Of a DNA stretch of 47,589 nt, positions 15,048 through 24,554 are shown in pieces. Location: contig SVDZ01000017.1 in assembly GCA_015057625.1 (NCBI GenBank), positions 1-47,589 of the forward strand. The letters are read 5' to 3'. How positions within the stretch are numbered: position 1 is the first letter of the stretch; each line of letters opens with the position of its first letter. The stretch comes from Lachnospiraceae bacterium. GTDB taxonomy: Bacteria > Bacillota > Clostridia > Lachnospirales > Lachnospiraceae. The position numbers and the translations under genes were made by a program. The notes below the pieces were generated by a model. That model had not been told where the DNA came from. It did not search any database and saw only the letters and a list, made by a program, of their open reading frames with translations.

Positions 15048-16253
15048 TTACTCGTAATCTGTCATATGATTCATTCTAGTCTGTTTTGTCTTCAAATAGA
15101 AATAATCATGTTTCTGCGGTTTTATCTGAAGCGGAACTCTGTCCACAATTGAAATACCGTAATCTGACAATCCATTTATCTTGGTAGGATTGTTTGTGAT
15201 AAGTTTAAGTTTCTTTGCTCCGATATCCGCAAGTATCTGTGCACCTACACCGTACTCTCTCATATCAGCCGGAAATCCTAATTTGATATTGGCTTCAACT
15301 GTATCGAGTCCCTGTTCCTGAAGCTCGTAAGCTTTAAGCTTGTTGAGAAGTCCGATTCCTCTTCCTTCCTGTCTGAGATAGAGAAGCACACCTCTTCCTT
15401 CTTCTGCGATAAGCTTCATTGCACTGTCAAGCTGCTCACCACAGTCACATCTCTTTGATCCGAAAACATCCCCGGTAAGACACTCTGAATGTACTCGGCA
15501 AAGAACCGGCTCACCATCTGCCACATCACCCATAGTAAGTGCCACATGGTGCTCTCCGTTAATAAGATTTCTGTAACCTGCAATTTTAAACTCACCATAC
15601 TTAGTCGGCATATTTGCTTCTGCCTCTTTTCTGATAATGCTTTCATGCTTCATTCTGTACTGAACCAAATCCGCAATAGTAACTACCGTGAGATTTTCTT
15701 TCTCGGCGAATTCAAGAAGTTCAGTCTTTCTCATCATTGTTCCGTCATCCTTCATGATTTCGCAACAAAGACCACATTCTTTTAAGCCTGCAAGTCTGAC
15801 AAGATCAACTGTCGCCTCAGTGTGGCCGTTTCTTACCAAAACACCTCCGTCTTTTGCGCGAAGCGGGAACATATGCCCCGGTCTTCTGAAATCCTCAGGC
15901 TTTGCACCATCCTCAACAACCTTCATTGCAGTGAGAGAACGCTCAACTGCAGAGATACCTGTTGTAGTATCCACATGGTCGATTGAAACTGTAAATGCAG
16001 TGCCGTGATTGTCTGTATTTACAGGAACCATCTGCTCTAATTCCAAATCTTCACACATTTTGCGGCTCATAGGCATACAGATAAGCCCCTTTGCCTTGCT
16101 TGCCATCATATTTACATTTTCAGTTGTGGCAAACTCTGCCGCGCAAATTAAATCTCCTTCATTTTCTCTGTCAGGATCATCAATAACAAGTATTACTTTT
16201 CCATCTCTCAAATCCTGAAGTGCTTCCTCGATTGTACCTATTTCCTTAGCCAT
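15048..16253 (-). CDS. ribBA: bifunctional 3,4-dihydroxy-2-butanone-4-phosphate synthase / GTP cyclohydrolase II
   Basis: Protein of 401 residues, AGGAGG before ATG. Residues 1-200 are the DHBP synthase: [11 protein letters not shown] near 25-35 (acidic metal-binding loop), [18 protein letters not shown] and [11 protein letters not shown]. Residues 205-400 are GTP cyclohydrolase [21 protein letters not shown] with the three zinc-binding Cys, [10 protein letters not shown] and NNPTKINGL. One protein supplies both precursors of lumazine. Third in the rib operon. Confidence 0.97.
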   Translation of the reverse strand: MAKEIGTIEEALQDLRDGKVILVIDDPDRENEGDLICAAEFATTENVNMMASKAKGLICMPMSRKMCEDLELEQMVPVNTDNHGTAFTVSIDHVDTTTGISAVERSLTAMKVVEDGAKPEDFRRPGHMFPLRAKDGGVLVRNGHTEATVDLVRLAGLKECGLCCEIMKDDGTMMRKTELLEFAEKENLTVVTIADLVQYRMKHESIIRKEAEANMPTKYGEFKIAGYRNLINGEHHVALTMGDVADGEPVLCRVHSECLTGDVFGSKRCDCGEQLDSAMKLIAEEGRGVLLYLRQEGRGIGLLNKLKAYELQEQGLDTVEANIKLGFPADMREYGVGAQILADIGAKKLKLITNNPTKINGLSDYGISIVDRVPLQIKPQKHDYFYLKTKQTRMNHMTDYE

Positions 16254-16262
16254 ATTTACCTC

Positions 16263-16916
16263 CTAAAATCCATTTTCCATAAGAAATTCCATAGTAATAT
16301 TGCTGTCTTTCTTTTCTGTATCAGTGTCTTTGTATAGCAATAGTTTTTCTACATATTTTCCAAGCATGTCACACTCTACATTAATCAAATCTCCCACCTG
16401 TTTTTCTTTCAGGTTTGTGACAAGTCTGGTGTGAGGTATTGTGGAAACTTTAAAGCTGTCCCTGTCGACTGACGCGACAGTAAGACTGATACCGTCAAGG
16501 GTAATCGAGCCCTTCTCCACAATATATTTTATTATATTTGTATCAACTGAAACCGTGTACCAAACCGCATTCTCGTCCTGGACAATGTCTGCGATAACAC
16601 CTGTTCTGTCGATATGCCCTGAAACAATGTGCCCACCAAATCTTCCATTGGCAGCCATCGCTCTCTCTAAATTAACACAACTGCCTGATGACAGATTCCC
16701 GAGAGAACTTCTATTCATAGTCTCTGCCATCACGTCTGCGGTAAAATAATTACTTCCCATAGACGTGACTGTAAGACAGACACCGTTTACAGCAATGCTG
16801 TCACCCACAAGGGTATTTTCAAGCACTTTTTTACACTGTATTGTCAACACTGCCGAGACATGATTCTTTTTTATATTCTGTATGGTACCTGTCTCTTCGA
16901 TAATGCCTGTAAACAA
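16263..16916 (-). CDS. ribE: riboflavin synthase alpha subunit
   Basis: Protein of 217 residues. The start is TTG at 16916 (the family N-terminus MFTGIIEETG follows), with GGAGG about eight bases upstream. Two lumazine-binding repeats are visible, residues 1-97 and 98-195: GVCLTV with GHIVSGHIDRTG, and GSITLDGISLTV with PHTRLVTNL. It dismutates two lumazine molecules to riboflavin. The protein has a 20-residue charged C-terminal tail. Second gene of the rib operon; a weak start codon may lower its level. Confidence 0.95.
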   Translation of the reverse strand: MFTGIIEETGTIQNIKKNHVSAVLTIQCKKVLENTLVGDSIAVNGVCLTVTSMGSNYFTADVMAETMNRSSLGNLSSGSCVNLERAMAANGRFGGHIVSGHIDRTGVIADIVQDENAVWYTVSVDTNIIKYIVEKGSITLDGISLTVASVDRDSFKVSTIPHTRLVTNLKEKQVGDLINVECDMLGKYVEKLLLYKDTDTEKKDSNITMEFLMENGF

Positions 16917-16929
16917 TTTCCCTTCCTCC

Positions 16930-18042
16930 TTACTGATTAAAATAACCGGTAATCAAAATATCATTTTCAATTTTGTCGATAGTTATATCCTGCAACACGG
17001 CTGCGTCTTTCATAAGTTTTATTCCTTCGCCTTCGACAGGACTTTTTGCATCTTTTCCTCCAACAAGTTTTGGTGCAATGAAAATGTAGGCTTTTCTCAC
17101 CAGCCCCGCCTTTAACATAGACGCATTCAAAGTTCCGCCACCTTCAAGCAAAATGCCATCAACTCCGTGTAAATATAATTTATCCATCAGTTCACTCAAT
17201 TTGATATGGCCATTATCATCCTCGCCTACAAACAAAAGTTTAACTCCACTGTCCGAGATTTTTTTTATTTTATCGGATATGTTTTTATCATCTTTTACAC
17301 TCTCTTTGCAGGCTATAATAGTTTCAAATTTATCTGCTGTTTTTACTATATTGGAATCTTCAGGAATTCTCAAATTACTGTCGCAGATAATTCTGGTGTG
17401 AAAGCCTTCCTCACCGGGAATTCTCACGGTAAGCATCGGATTATCCGCAAGCACCGTTCCTATTCCTGCCATTATTCCTCTGTATTTCTTTCTAAGATTC
17501 TGAACATGCTCTCTTGACTTTTCACAGGACACCCATTGAGAGTCTCCTGTTTCACAGGCAATTTTACCGTCAATTGTCATGGCATATTTCATGGCTACAA
17601 AGGGACGTTTGTGATCCATTCCGTGAAAAAAAACTTCATTGGCCTTATCACATTCATCTTTTAAAATACCGGTTTCAACTTCAATACCATGTTCTCTCAA
17701 TATACGCACACCATTTCCGGCAACTTTAGGATTATTATCCATACTTCCTACAAAAACTCTCTTTATTCCTCTTTCGATAATAATATCAGTGCAAGGCGGT
17801 GTTTTGCCATGATGGCAACACGGCTCTAATGTCACATACATATCTGCACCACTCACATCTCCATCATAGGAAGTAAGCGCCTCCCTCTCAGCATGGTACA
17901 TACCGCATTGATGGTGGTATCCCGTAGTCAGAATATTACCATCTCGCACAACCACACATCCAACCATTGGATTGGGAGAGGTGTGTCCCTCTGCCTTCAA
18001 TGCAAGTTCAAGTGCCATCTTCATATATTCTTCTTTATTCAT
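16930..18042 (-). CDS. ribD: bifunctional pyrimidine deaminase/reductase of riboflavin synthesis
   Basis: Protein of 370 residues, AAGGAG before ATG. The N-terminal deaminase (1-145) has the zinc site: TSPNPMVGCVVV, HAEREAL, and EPCCHHGKTPPC. The C-terminal reductase (146-365) has KYAMTIDGKIAC, DSQWVS, GIGTVLADNP and ILLEGGGTLNAS. It converts the product of GTP cyclohydrolase II to 5-amino-6-ribitylamino-uracil phosphate. First gene of the operon under the FMN riboswitch. Confidence 0.97.
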   Translation of the reverse strand: MNKEEYMKMALELALKAEGHTSPNPMVGCVVVRDGNILTTGYHHQCGMYHAEREALTSYDGDVSGADMYVTLEPCCHHGKTPPCTDIIIERGIKRVFVGSMDNNPKVAGNGVRILREHGIEVETGILKDECDKANEVFFHGMDHKRPFVAMKYAMTIDGKIACETGDSQWVSCEKSREHVQNLRKKYRGIMAGIGTVLADNPMLTVRIPGEEGFHTRIICDSNLRIPEDSNIVKTADKFETIIACKESVKDDKNISDKIKKISDSGVKLLFVGEDDNGHIKLSELMDKLYLHGVDGILLEGGGTLNASMLKAGLVRKAYIFIAPKLVGGKDAKSPVEGEGIKLMKDAAVLQDITIDKIENDILITGYFNQ

Positions 18043-18112
18043 AAAAACTCCTTAAACAATAAAGAACAAAGTTTTATTTCATGGGGAATTTCAAAGAACT
18101 TTCCTATGAAAT

Positions 18113-18142
18113 AAAAATGCCCTGAGATATAATCTCAGGGCA
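18113..18142 (-). terminator. attenuator terminator of the FMN riboswitch
   Basis: TGCCCTGAGAT-TAT-ATCTCAGGGCA followed by TTTTT on the minus strand. It sits between the aptamer (18181-18323) and ribD, so it is the off-state hairpin when FMN is bound. A second hairpin follows at 18076-18112 (arms ATTTCAT/ATGAAAT), about 25 bases before the ribD ribosome site. Confidence 0.9.
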
Positions 18143-18180
18143 AAATACACAAATATAATAGTAGCAATCAAACTACTTTC

Positions 18181-18323
18181 ATCTTCTCTCATCCAGACTG
18201 TCAGGAATATAGTCCTGTGCTCTCGCAACTGTCGGCTTCGGAATTGCAACTGCTCACCGAATCATGCATAAATGCTCGCGGGCTTTACCGCCGGTAGGGA
18301 ATTTCACCCTGCCCTGAAGATTC
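18181..18323 (-). promoter_or_regulatory. FMN riboswitch (RFN element)
   Basis: Reading the minus strand: ATCTTCAGGGCAGGGTGAAA-type start (split), TTCCCTACCGGCGGTAAAGCC, GCGAGC, then GATTCGGTGAGCAGT, GCCGACAGTTGCGAGAG and the closing CTGGATGAGAGAAGAT. These are the conserved RFN blocks in the right order and spacing. FMN binding should favour the terminator at 18113-18142 and shut down ribD-ribE-ribBA-ribH. Confidence 0.97.
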
Positions 18324-18329
18324 ATAACG

Positions 18330-18358
18330 AGTATATATTATATATACGAAAATGTAAA
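18330..18358 (-). promoter_or_regulatory. promoter of the rib operon
   Basis: TTTACA (18353-18358) and TATACT (18330-18335) with a 17-base spacer on the minus strand. It begins five bases after the stop codon of the upstream gene. Confidence 0.7.
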
Positions 18359-18362
18359 GTTA

Positions 18363-19688
18363 TTATTCTGCAGATTTCTCTTGATTTTCTGTATCTGTAT
18401 CATCACTTTTATCCTCACCGTCAACAGTTTTCGGTTTATCAATAACGTAAACAACGTGGTTTGAACATCCCATAAGTTCCGGCTTCTGACAGAGAATGTA
18501 ATGATAATTAAGCCATCTGTTAAACTGCTTTTCATTCATATCTTCCATCTTATCTCTGATCAGCATGGCAACGCCCTCTGCTGCAAAACGTCTTGTGTAC
18601 TTAATATCACACAATCTAAAAAGTGACTCTATCTCATCAAATGTGAGAATTCTCATCTTTCTGCTTACTGCTTTAAGTGTAATCTTGTCAAATCTAGGTC
18701 CAATCATAAAATCATAATCGGAGTTGAATGTATTTTCGATTATCATCATATCATTTGACATAAAGGATATGAAAACTGTTCCTCCCGGCTTACATATGCG
18801 GAAGCTTTCTCTGATTATCTCTTCCTTTTCTTCCAGAGATAATGTGGAATACATAGGTCCAAAACAAAGAACTGCATCCTTACACTCATCTTCTATATCA
18901 TATAACACTGCATATGGCTGATTGATGATAGTAAGTCTCTCAATCCCTCTTGTATCCTCCTGCAGCATATCAGCTTCATCTTTCTTTGGTTCAACAACTG
19001 TAACGTGATGACCTTTTCTCGCAAGATAAATGCCGTAAACACTGGCTCCTGAAGCTCCTATCTGAAGAACATCGTTCTTTGATTTTAACTGTTCATCAAG
19101 AAAATGAACTACGGTAAGATATGCAACCTTGCTTGCCTTTGATGCCTTATTAACATTTGTTGCGTTGTTATTTACAGCGCCTTCACTATTCTGCTTGTTT
19201 GATGATGTATCACCAACAATTCTATCTAAAGAATCATTACCTTTTGAATGGCTTGCCTCTTCTAAAACATCTGCCATAAGGTAATCTTCATCAACAAATT
19301 CAATTTTCTTAGGAAGGAATCCTGACTGGTACTTAAATTTCAGATAAAACCTTCTTAAAGTCTCCATAGAAATTCTTCCTGTCGGCGATGGTGTAGTAGT
19401 AATATGCTTAACCTTATACTTCTCGCCATATTCAAGAACTTTCTTAATCAAAAATGTTCCAAGTCCCTTTTTATCATGTCCCGCCTGAACTCTTAATATG
19501 TCTATATGGAGTGAATCATCCTTATTATGACTCGTATCTTCCGGATTGTTATGATTATAAAAATGACAACTAACCTTTCCAGCAGGTGTTGTCTCCCCTG
19601 TGAGTACAGCCTCACCATTAAGTTTTTCTCCGTCTTTAACGAATTCTACAAGATAATCTCCAAAGATATACGCCATTTTTTCTTCCAC
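18363..19688 (-). CDS. fusion of GNAT-like acetyltransferase and SAM-dependent methyltransferase domains
   Basis: Protein of 441 residues from GTG at 19688, which has GGAG eight bases upstream; an ATG four codons later is an alternative. Residues about 10-115 look like a GNAT fold, with the acetyl-CoA loop pattern VQAGHDKKGLGTFLIKKVLEY. A polar linker (about 140-185) follows. Residues about 185-400 are a class I methyltransferase: DVLQIGASGASVYGIYLA is motif I, VTVVEPKKDEAD the acidic end of strand 2, then GGTVFISFMS. Substrates unknown. No second enzyme of an obvious pathway is adjacent. The C-terminal tail is strongly acidic (DDTDTENQE). The order GNAT-MTase suggests two-step modification or regulation, but that is inference. 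Confidence 0.75.
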   Translation of the reverse strand: MEEKMAYIFGDYLVEFVKDGEKLNGEAVLTGETTPAGKVSCHFYNHNNPEDTSHNKDDSLHIDILRVQAGHDKKGLGTFLIKKVLEYGEKYKVKHITTTPSPTGRISMETLRRFYLKFKYQSGFLPKKIEFVDEDYLMADVLEEASHSKGNDSLDRIVGDTSSNKQNSEGAVNNNATNVNKASKASKVAYLTVVHFLDEQLKSKNDVLQIGASGASVYGIYLARKGHHVTVVEPKKDEADMLQEDTRGIERLTIINQPYAVLYDIEDECKDAVLCFGPMYSTLSLEEKEEIIRESFRICKPGGTVFISFMSNDMMIIENTFNSDYDFMIGPRFDKITLKAVSRKMRILTFDEIESLFRLCDIKYTRRFAAEGVAMLIRDKMEDMNEKQFNRWLNYHYILCQKPELMGCSNHVVYVIDKPKTVDGEDKSDDTDTENQEKSAE

Positions 19689-19827
19689 GTCAATCTCTCC
19701 TTTTATTATCTAATAGTAATATAATACCGTTAACTATTAATTAGCCTTCATTCAAAATACTTACTTCCATTATATCATAAAGATAAAAAAATGACATTGA
19801 TTTTTATTAATAATGGACTATGTTTGG

Positions 19828-20805
19828 CTACTTTTCCTCCTCGATTTCTTCCGTTGGTTTACATATTATTGTTTCACCTGACAATTCGTCACACAATTCC
19901 TCGAAAGACTGGATATAGCTTATCACTTTTCCATCTTTTGCTATATACAATTCATAGTCCTCAGGCAGAATATTTGTCACCTCGATACTTACGCATGTCA
20001 CTATTTCATTTACACCGTCCTTTGAGTAGTAGTAAATATCGATTGCCTCGCTTCCCTCGTTGTACACCGCTCTGTAAAACACTCTTCTTTTTGACACAAT
20101 ATCTTTTGCCATTATAAAGAATTTTGCATCTTCGGCGCTGGCGTACTCTTCCTCTTCTTCAATATAATTTCTAATTTGACCGTCTGACCATTTTATAAGT
20201 TCAAAAAACAAATCCGGTTTTTCCTCAAACTCATATACAATACTTTTTTTATCTATCCTGTAATCCTCTTCATCCGATTCATCATCTTCACTTCTATTTT
20301 TTAGATTTTCAACCCATTTCTTCACAGGGCTTACAACAAAATACCAAATCACATTTATCACTGCAAGCGCCGTCGCAAATCCTATAAAAAGCTTAATGTT
20401 TTTATCTTTCAAAATAAACCACGAAACAACAACTGCCACAATCGACAAAAGTGCCATTATAAAAGGATATCTGACAACGGGCTTTATGGGCATTTCTTCC
20501 CATAATTCCACCCCTGTACTCTCTGCAAGAGCTATTGCACTTTTAGTGAACGTAGAATTAGTCATCACTATAGCTGCATCACATTCATAGTAATTCATTC
20601 CGGCAAACACTTCTTGAACAGCCTTATTTCCCACAGGTCTCGAATACAGTTTACACTGAACCGCATATTGTTTGTCATTCTTCCAGGCCAGAATATCCAC
20701 ACCCTGATCGCCACTGCCCTTTGTCACATTTACTTTCTTAAACCCTCTGTCCTTAAGAACTGTGGCACATACATCTTCAAATTCCAATCCGCTTATCTTT
20801 GCCAT
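19828..20805 (-). CDS. membrane-linked Mrr-type restriction endonuclease-like protein
   Basis: Protein of 325 residues. Residues 1-105 are an Mrr_cat-like nuclease: GLEFEDVCATVLKDRGF, then GDQGVDILAWKNDKQYAVQCKLY with the D-(Q)xK catalytic pattern (Asp and Gln-Cys-Lys), and AAIVMTNSTFTKSA. Two hydrophobic segments follow near residues 113-131 and 138-160, so it is probably membrane anchored. The C-terminal half is acidic with an unassigned beta-rich domain. No methyltransferase or specificity gene is adjacent, which fits a type IV-like nuclease (cutting modified DNA) or a non-defence role. Ribosome site weak. Unclear function beyond the nuclease fold. Confidence 0.8.
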   Translation of the reverse strand: MAKISGLEFEDVCATVLKDRGFKKVNVTKGSGDQGVDILAWKNDKQYAVQCKLYSRPVGNKAVQEVFAGMNYYECDAAIVMTNSTFTKSAIALAESTGVELWEEMPIKPVVRYPFIMALLSIVAVVVSWFILKDKNIKLFIGFATALAVINVIWYFVVSPVKKWVENLKNRSEDDESDEEDYRIDKKSIVYEFEEKPDLFFELIKWSDGQIRNYIEEEEEYASAEDAKFFIMAKDIVSKRRVFYRAVYNEGSEAIDIYYYSKDGVNEIVTCVSIEVTNILPEDYELYIAKDGKVISYIQSFEELCDELSGETIICKPTEEIEEEK

Positions 20806-20912
20806 ATTTCATTTTCCAGAAGCTTTATTTTCCATAAATACTCCTGACATTTCCTTTCGCTATTTTTCTCTATGTATAAAATATCATACCAAAAAATTTA
20901 TTTCTACATAAA

Positions 20913-20955
20913 ACAACGCGGACACTGAATTCTTCAGTGCCCACGCCGCATACTT
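20913..20955 (-). terminator. probable terminator of the subtilase gene
   Basis: GCACTGAA-GAA-TTCAGTGTCC with outer GCGG/CGC pairing, followed by TTGTTTT on the minus strand. It starts about 20 bases after the stop codon. GC-rich stem, but the T-run is short and interrupted. Confidence 0.55.
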
Positions 20956-20974
20956 TTTCTCAATATTTCCTTTA

Positions 20975-23900
20975 TTATCCCACATGCATGTATTCTAATT
21001 TAATGTAATCAGGATTAACTATTTTCAAAATATTATTATACAGATATTCATGTCCTGCCTCATTTGGCATCTGACAGCTTGTATACAAACTTTCAGCAAT
21101 ACTCATGAATGAATATTCGACAGTATCTGTATATACATACGTTCCATCCGACAATTTTGCATACGCTCTGATTCTCCACATATCCGTATACTCTAAAGGG
21201 TTGTCCGTTGCAAACAGCATTGTCATTGCATATGTCTTACCTGATAGTGCTCCAGGCCAATTTACATAGCGAATGATTCCGTTTTGAGTACTCTCAAAAC
21301 ATCTTACAAAGGAATGTGTGCTTCCCACATACAATTCACTCTCCGGAGCAACATTTTCCAGCGAATATATAATTCCCGAACTAACTACCTGCTTGCCATC
21401 AATCACATCGTTGACCGTGTAAACAGTTCTAAGTCCCTTAGCACTTGCACTAATCTGACATCCGTCAATAAATATTTTGTATTTATTATCGGTATTCTCT
21501 GTGGTTGGTTCCTCTGTAGTAGGTTCTTCTGTGGTTGGCTCCTCTGTAGTAGGTTCCTCTGTGGTTGGCTCATCTGTTTCAACCTCACTGCTTTTTACAA
21601 AGCTGAAATAATCTATATTTGCAACATATCCTTTATTGTTTGTTGTAATAAACTTAAGTGTAACTTTGTGTGTTCCACCACTTATTTCACCGTTCAATTT
21701 GCCGGTAATATTCACATATGAAGACCAGTTATCTGCTGTGTTTGGAAGTTCAATAGTTCCAACTGCATTACTGTTATTATCTACATATACCTCAACATAT
21801 CCGGACGCATCACCGGATTTACTTGAGTAATTAAGACACAGTGCACCTGAGTTTTCAGAGAAATGCACCTGGTCAAAAGTAAGCGATACGTTATTGGTTA
21901 CACCTCCGATATTTTTACCGTTACTTGCATTGCTGTTTGTATCAACAACGCCTCCAACTTTACTTGAAAAATCCTCTGCTTCTATTCTGTTATAAGCATC
22001 AAAAATTCTTGTTGTTGGAGCTTCAGTTGTTGGTTCTGGCGTGGTCACTTCCTCGTTATTTTTAAGATTAAATGATGTAATTGTATATTTAAGACCTTGT
22101 GGTGCAAATCCAAGATTGAAGAATATCTGAACTACATCCAATGATGTGAAATCCAATGTAATAGTATTATTACCATTTACAAGAGCAAATGTCTTTTGAG
22201 CTCCGCTCTTCTCATCTTTGATAAGAAGATTATCAGCTGCCATATTAGAATTTACAGTTATAGTACATGTGTATGATTTTCCACTTTGTACCGCAATCTC
22301 TTTTGTTTTAAGCTGTATTCCCCAGTCTGCTCCACTGGCTTTATCCACAATGACAGACATATCATTGTAAGAATTTCCACTCTTGTACTCAATGACAGGA
22401 TCATTTCCCCATCCGCTAGCCTGATAAGCTGACCAATAATTTAATTCGTTCCATCCTGCTCCCGCATAGGTATATCCGCTGTTTGCCGGTGCTGTTGTAG
22501 GAGGTGCTGTTGTTACAACCTGTCCGCCCACATTAACTTCAGCTGTAACACCCGAAGTTTCTTTTCCATTTTTAACACCTGTAATTTTTACAATATGTTT
22601 ACCCGGTTGTGCTTCAATATCATAACTAGCACATGCAACTTCTCTTAACTTTATATTTCCATCAACATAAACATTAAAGGTCTGTCCATTGTTTGGATTT
22701 CCCCATACTACATTAATAATTCCATCTCTTGGAGAAGAAATACTATAGCCAAACACCTCTGTAGGCCCATCATTTTGTGGTTGTGTTTCAGGAGCTTTCG
22801 TGGTAGTTACCTGTCCACCGCCTCCTGCCATCTGTACCGCAGCTGATGCCTGAATAAATCCATAACCATAGTAGTAATCTCTTCCGCCATCTCCAAGATC
22901 TCTTGCTGTATTTACAATTATTTCTTTTACTCTTGAGAAATTAAGTCCTGTATTGACACTGTACATCATGGCTACTACTCCCGCAACCATAGGTGATGCA
23001 AGTGATGTTCCACTTAAATCCTGAAAATTTCCACCAAAACCTGTTGTACGAATAGCAACACCCGGTGCGCAAATATCTTTTTCCCAACCGAAGTTACTTG
23101 AGCCTGCTCTTGCATAATTTGAATCAACACTCATTACAGAAATTGTATTTGCATAATCTGAAGGGAATCCTTTTACATCCCCCCAGTTATTACCTGCTCC
23201 TGCTACAACAGTTCCACCTGCATTTGTAAATCTGTTTATAGCATCTTCTTCATAATTGAAACTACCTTCATGGAAAAGGCTCAGGTTAACAACCTTCGCG
23301 CCATGATTCAAGGCAACATCAACAGCTATTGCAATCTTATCAACAAACATATCTATTCTTATGTTCATAAGATCAACAACACTATTATCTACACAACTTG
23401 CAACTCCTGCAGTCTGTACTCCATTGTTACACTGCGCTGCAACCACACCGGCAACTCCTGTTCCATGACTGTTATTGTACATCTCAGATGCATTTGCCAA
23501 CGGAATAACATTACCGTTTTCCTCAACAGAGACAGAAGAGTTTCTGCTGAACTGTAAATCAATACTGTTGATATCTGCTCCTCCATCAATAACTGCAACT
23601 TTTATTTTCGAATGATTTCTTCCCCTAATATAGTTCCAAGCATCACCGACCTTCATAGCACCGAGATAATATTCATAATATCTATACTCATCATTAACCA
23701 TATCCCATGCTTCTGCAATCTGCTCAACTTTTCCGTTGATTTCTGATGTATTTGTCTGTGTATATCCATCATATGCCTCGGCAGATTTTTCTGCTGTAAG
23801 ACCTATGGAATTCACCTTAACCATATATGAGCCGTCAGGACAAACGTGAATATATTCATATTCACCGTACTGGTCCTCTACAACTTTTTTAATTTCTGTC

Positions 23901-24334
23901 TGACTGATTTCTTTTGAGAATGTAAGAATGGATACATTTGGTTCATAAGAAAGACTTTCCTCATTTTCTCGCTCTATCGCAGCCTCTTTATAATTTTCAA
24001 CAATAGTATTTGCTTCCTTCTTAACAGATTTTTCAAAATCCTTAAGTTCCTCACTGTTTTCTTCTTTGTAGTAGCTTGTCAGAATTTTATTTACAGCTGC
24101 TTCGAAATCATTTCCGCTGTATCTGTTTGCAATCTTTGCGGCCTTCTCGCCATCATTTTTTGCAATAGCCGTAATTTTATCAAGTTTCTTTTCTGATACA
24201 TTATAGTGTTTTAACTCAGTCCCCGTTTTTGCACTTTTCGTCTCTTTTGAATTAAGCGCTAACGGTGTAACGACTCCTGCCACCATTGCAAAACTCAAAA
24301 AGAGCGCAAAGCCCCCTCTCAATTCTTTCTTCAT
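20975..24334 (-). CDS. large secreted S8 subtilisin-like protease with carbohydrate-binding modules
   Basis: Protein of 1119 residues; the ATG at 24334 (MKKELRGGFALFL) has GGGAG five bases upstream. Signal peptide near residues 1-30 and a long propeptide region to about 235. Catalytic triad of the S8 family: Asp250 in VAVIDGG, His290 in SHGTGVAG, Ser445 in SGTSLASPMVAG, with the oxyanion Asn383. Then a fibronectin-like domain (about 525-605), a CBM-like beta domain (about 625-765), a CBM6-like domain starting RIEAEDFSS (about 785-920), and repeated TTEEP linker units (21490-21580). The C-terminal domain (about 960-1119) is of no family I recognise. There is no sortase motif or dockerin. It probably cleaves proteins outside the cell while bound to polysaccharide or cell wall. 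Confidence 0.9.
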   Translation of the reverse strand: MKKELRGGFALFLSFAMVAGVVTPLALNSKETKSAKTGTELKHYNVSEKKLDKITAIAKNDGEKAAKIANRYSGNDFEAAVNKILTSYYKEENSEELKDFEKSVKKEANTIVENYKEAAIERENEESLSYEPNVSILTFSKEISQTEIKKVVEDQYGEYEYIHVCPDGSYMVKVNSIGLTAEKSAEAYDGYTQTNTSEINGKVEQIAEAWDMVNDEYRYYEYYLGAMKVGDAWNYIRGRNHSKIKVAVIDGGADINSIDLQFSRNSSVSVEENGNVIPLANASEMYNNSHGTGVAGVVAAQCNNGVQTAGVASCVDNSVVDLMNIRIDMFVDKIAIAVDVALNHGAKVVNLSLFHEGSFNYEEDAINRFTNAGGTVVAGAGNNWGDVKGFPSDYANTISVMSVDSNYARAGSSNFGWEKDICAPGVAIRTTGFGGNFQDLSGTSLASPMVAGVVAMMYSVNTGLNFSRVKEIIVNTARDLGDGGRDYYYGYGFIQASAAVQMAGGGGQVTTTKAPETQPQNDGPTEVFGYSISSPRDGIINVVWGNPNNGQTFNVYVDGNIKLREVACASYDIEAQPGKHIVKITGVKNGKETSGVTAEVNVGGQVVTTAPPTTAPANSGYTYAGAGWNELNYWSAYQASGWGNDPVIEYKSGNSYNDMSVIVDKASGADWGIQLKTKEIAVQSGKSYTCTITVNSNMAADNLLIKDEKSGAQKTFALVNGNNTITLDFTSLDVVQIFFNLGFAPQGLKYTITSFNLKNNEEVTTPEPTTEAPTTRIFDAYNRIEAEDFSSKVGGVVDTNSNASNGKNIGGVTNNVSLTFDQVHFSENSGALCLNYSSKSGDASGYVEVYVDNNSNAVGTIELPNTADNWSSYVNITGKLNGEISGGTHKVTLKFITTNNKGYVANIDYFSFVKSSEVETDEPTTEEPTTEEPTTEEPTTEEPTTENTDNKYKIFIDGCQISASAKGLRTVYTVNDVIDGKQVVSSGIIYSLENVAPESELYVGSTHSFVRCFESTQNGIIRYVNWPGALSGKTYAMTMLFATDNPLEYTDMWRIRAYAKLSDGTYVYTDTVEYSFMSIAESLYTSCQMPNEAGHEYLYNNILKIVNPDYIKLEYMHVG

Positions 24335-24554
24335 TTTTACTCCCTTCCAATTCATATAACATACTAATTCTCGAACTATGTTATATCCATTCTTATCAAT
24401 TTTAGCAAACTTTTCAAAAATCCGATAGTATTTTGCAAATAATTTTCATATCAAATCTCTTTGAATTTATTACATTTCTATCTTTTTATTTTTTTTATTT
24501 TCAAAGTTGTATTATAATATTGTTAATAATAAACTTTCTTGAAAGGAACTAAAA

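Noticed and set aside
21284..21721. 145-residue plus-strand ORF with repeated FLCSRFFCGW segments
   Set aside because: Antisense reading of the TTEEP linker repeats of the subtilase gene.
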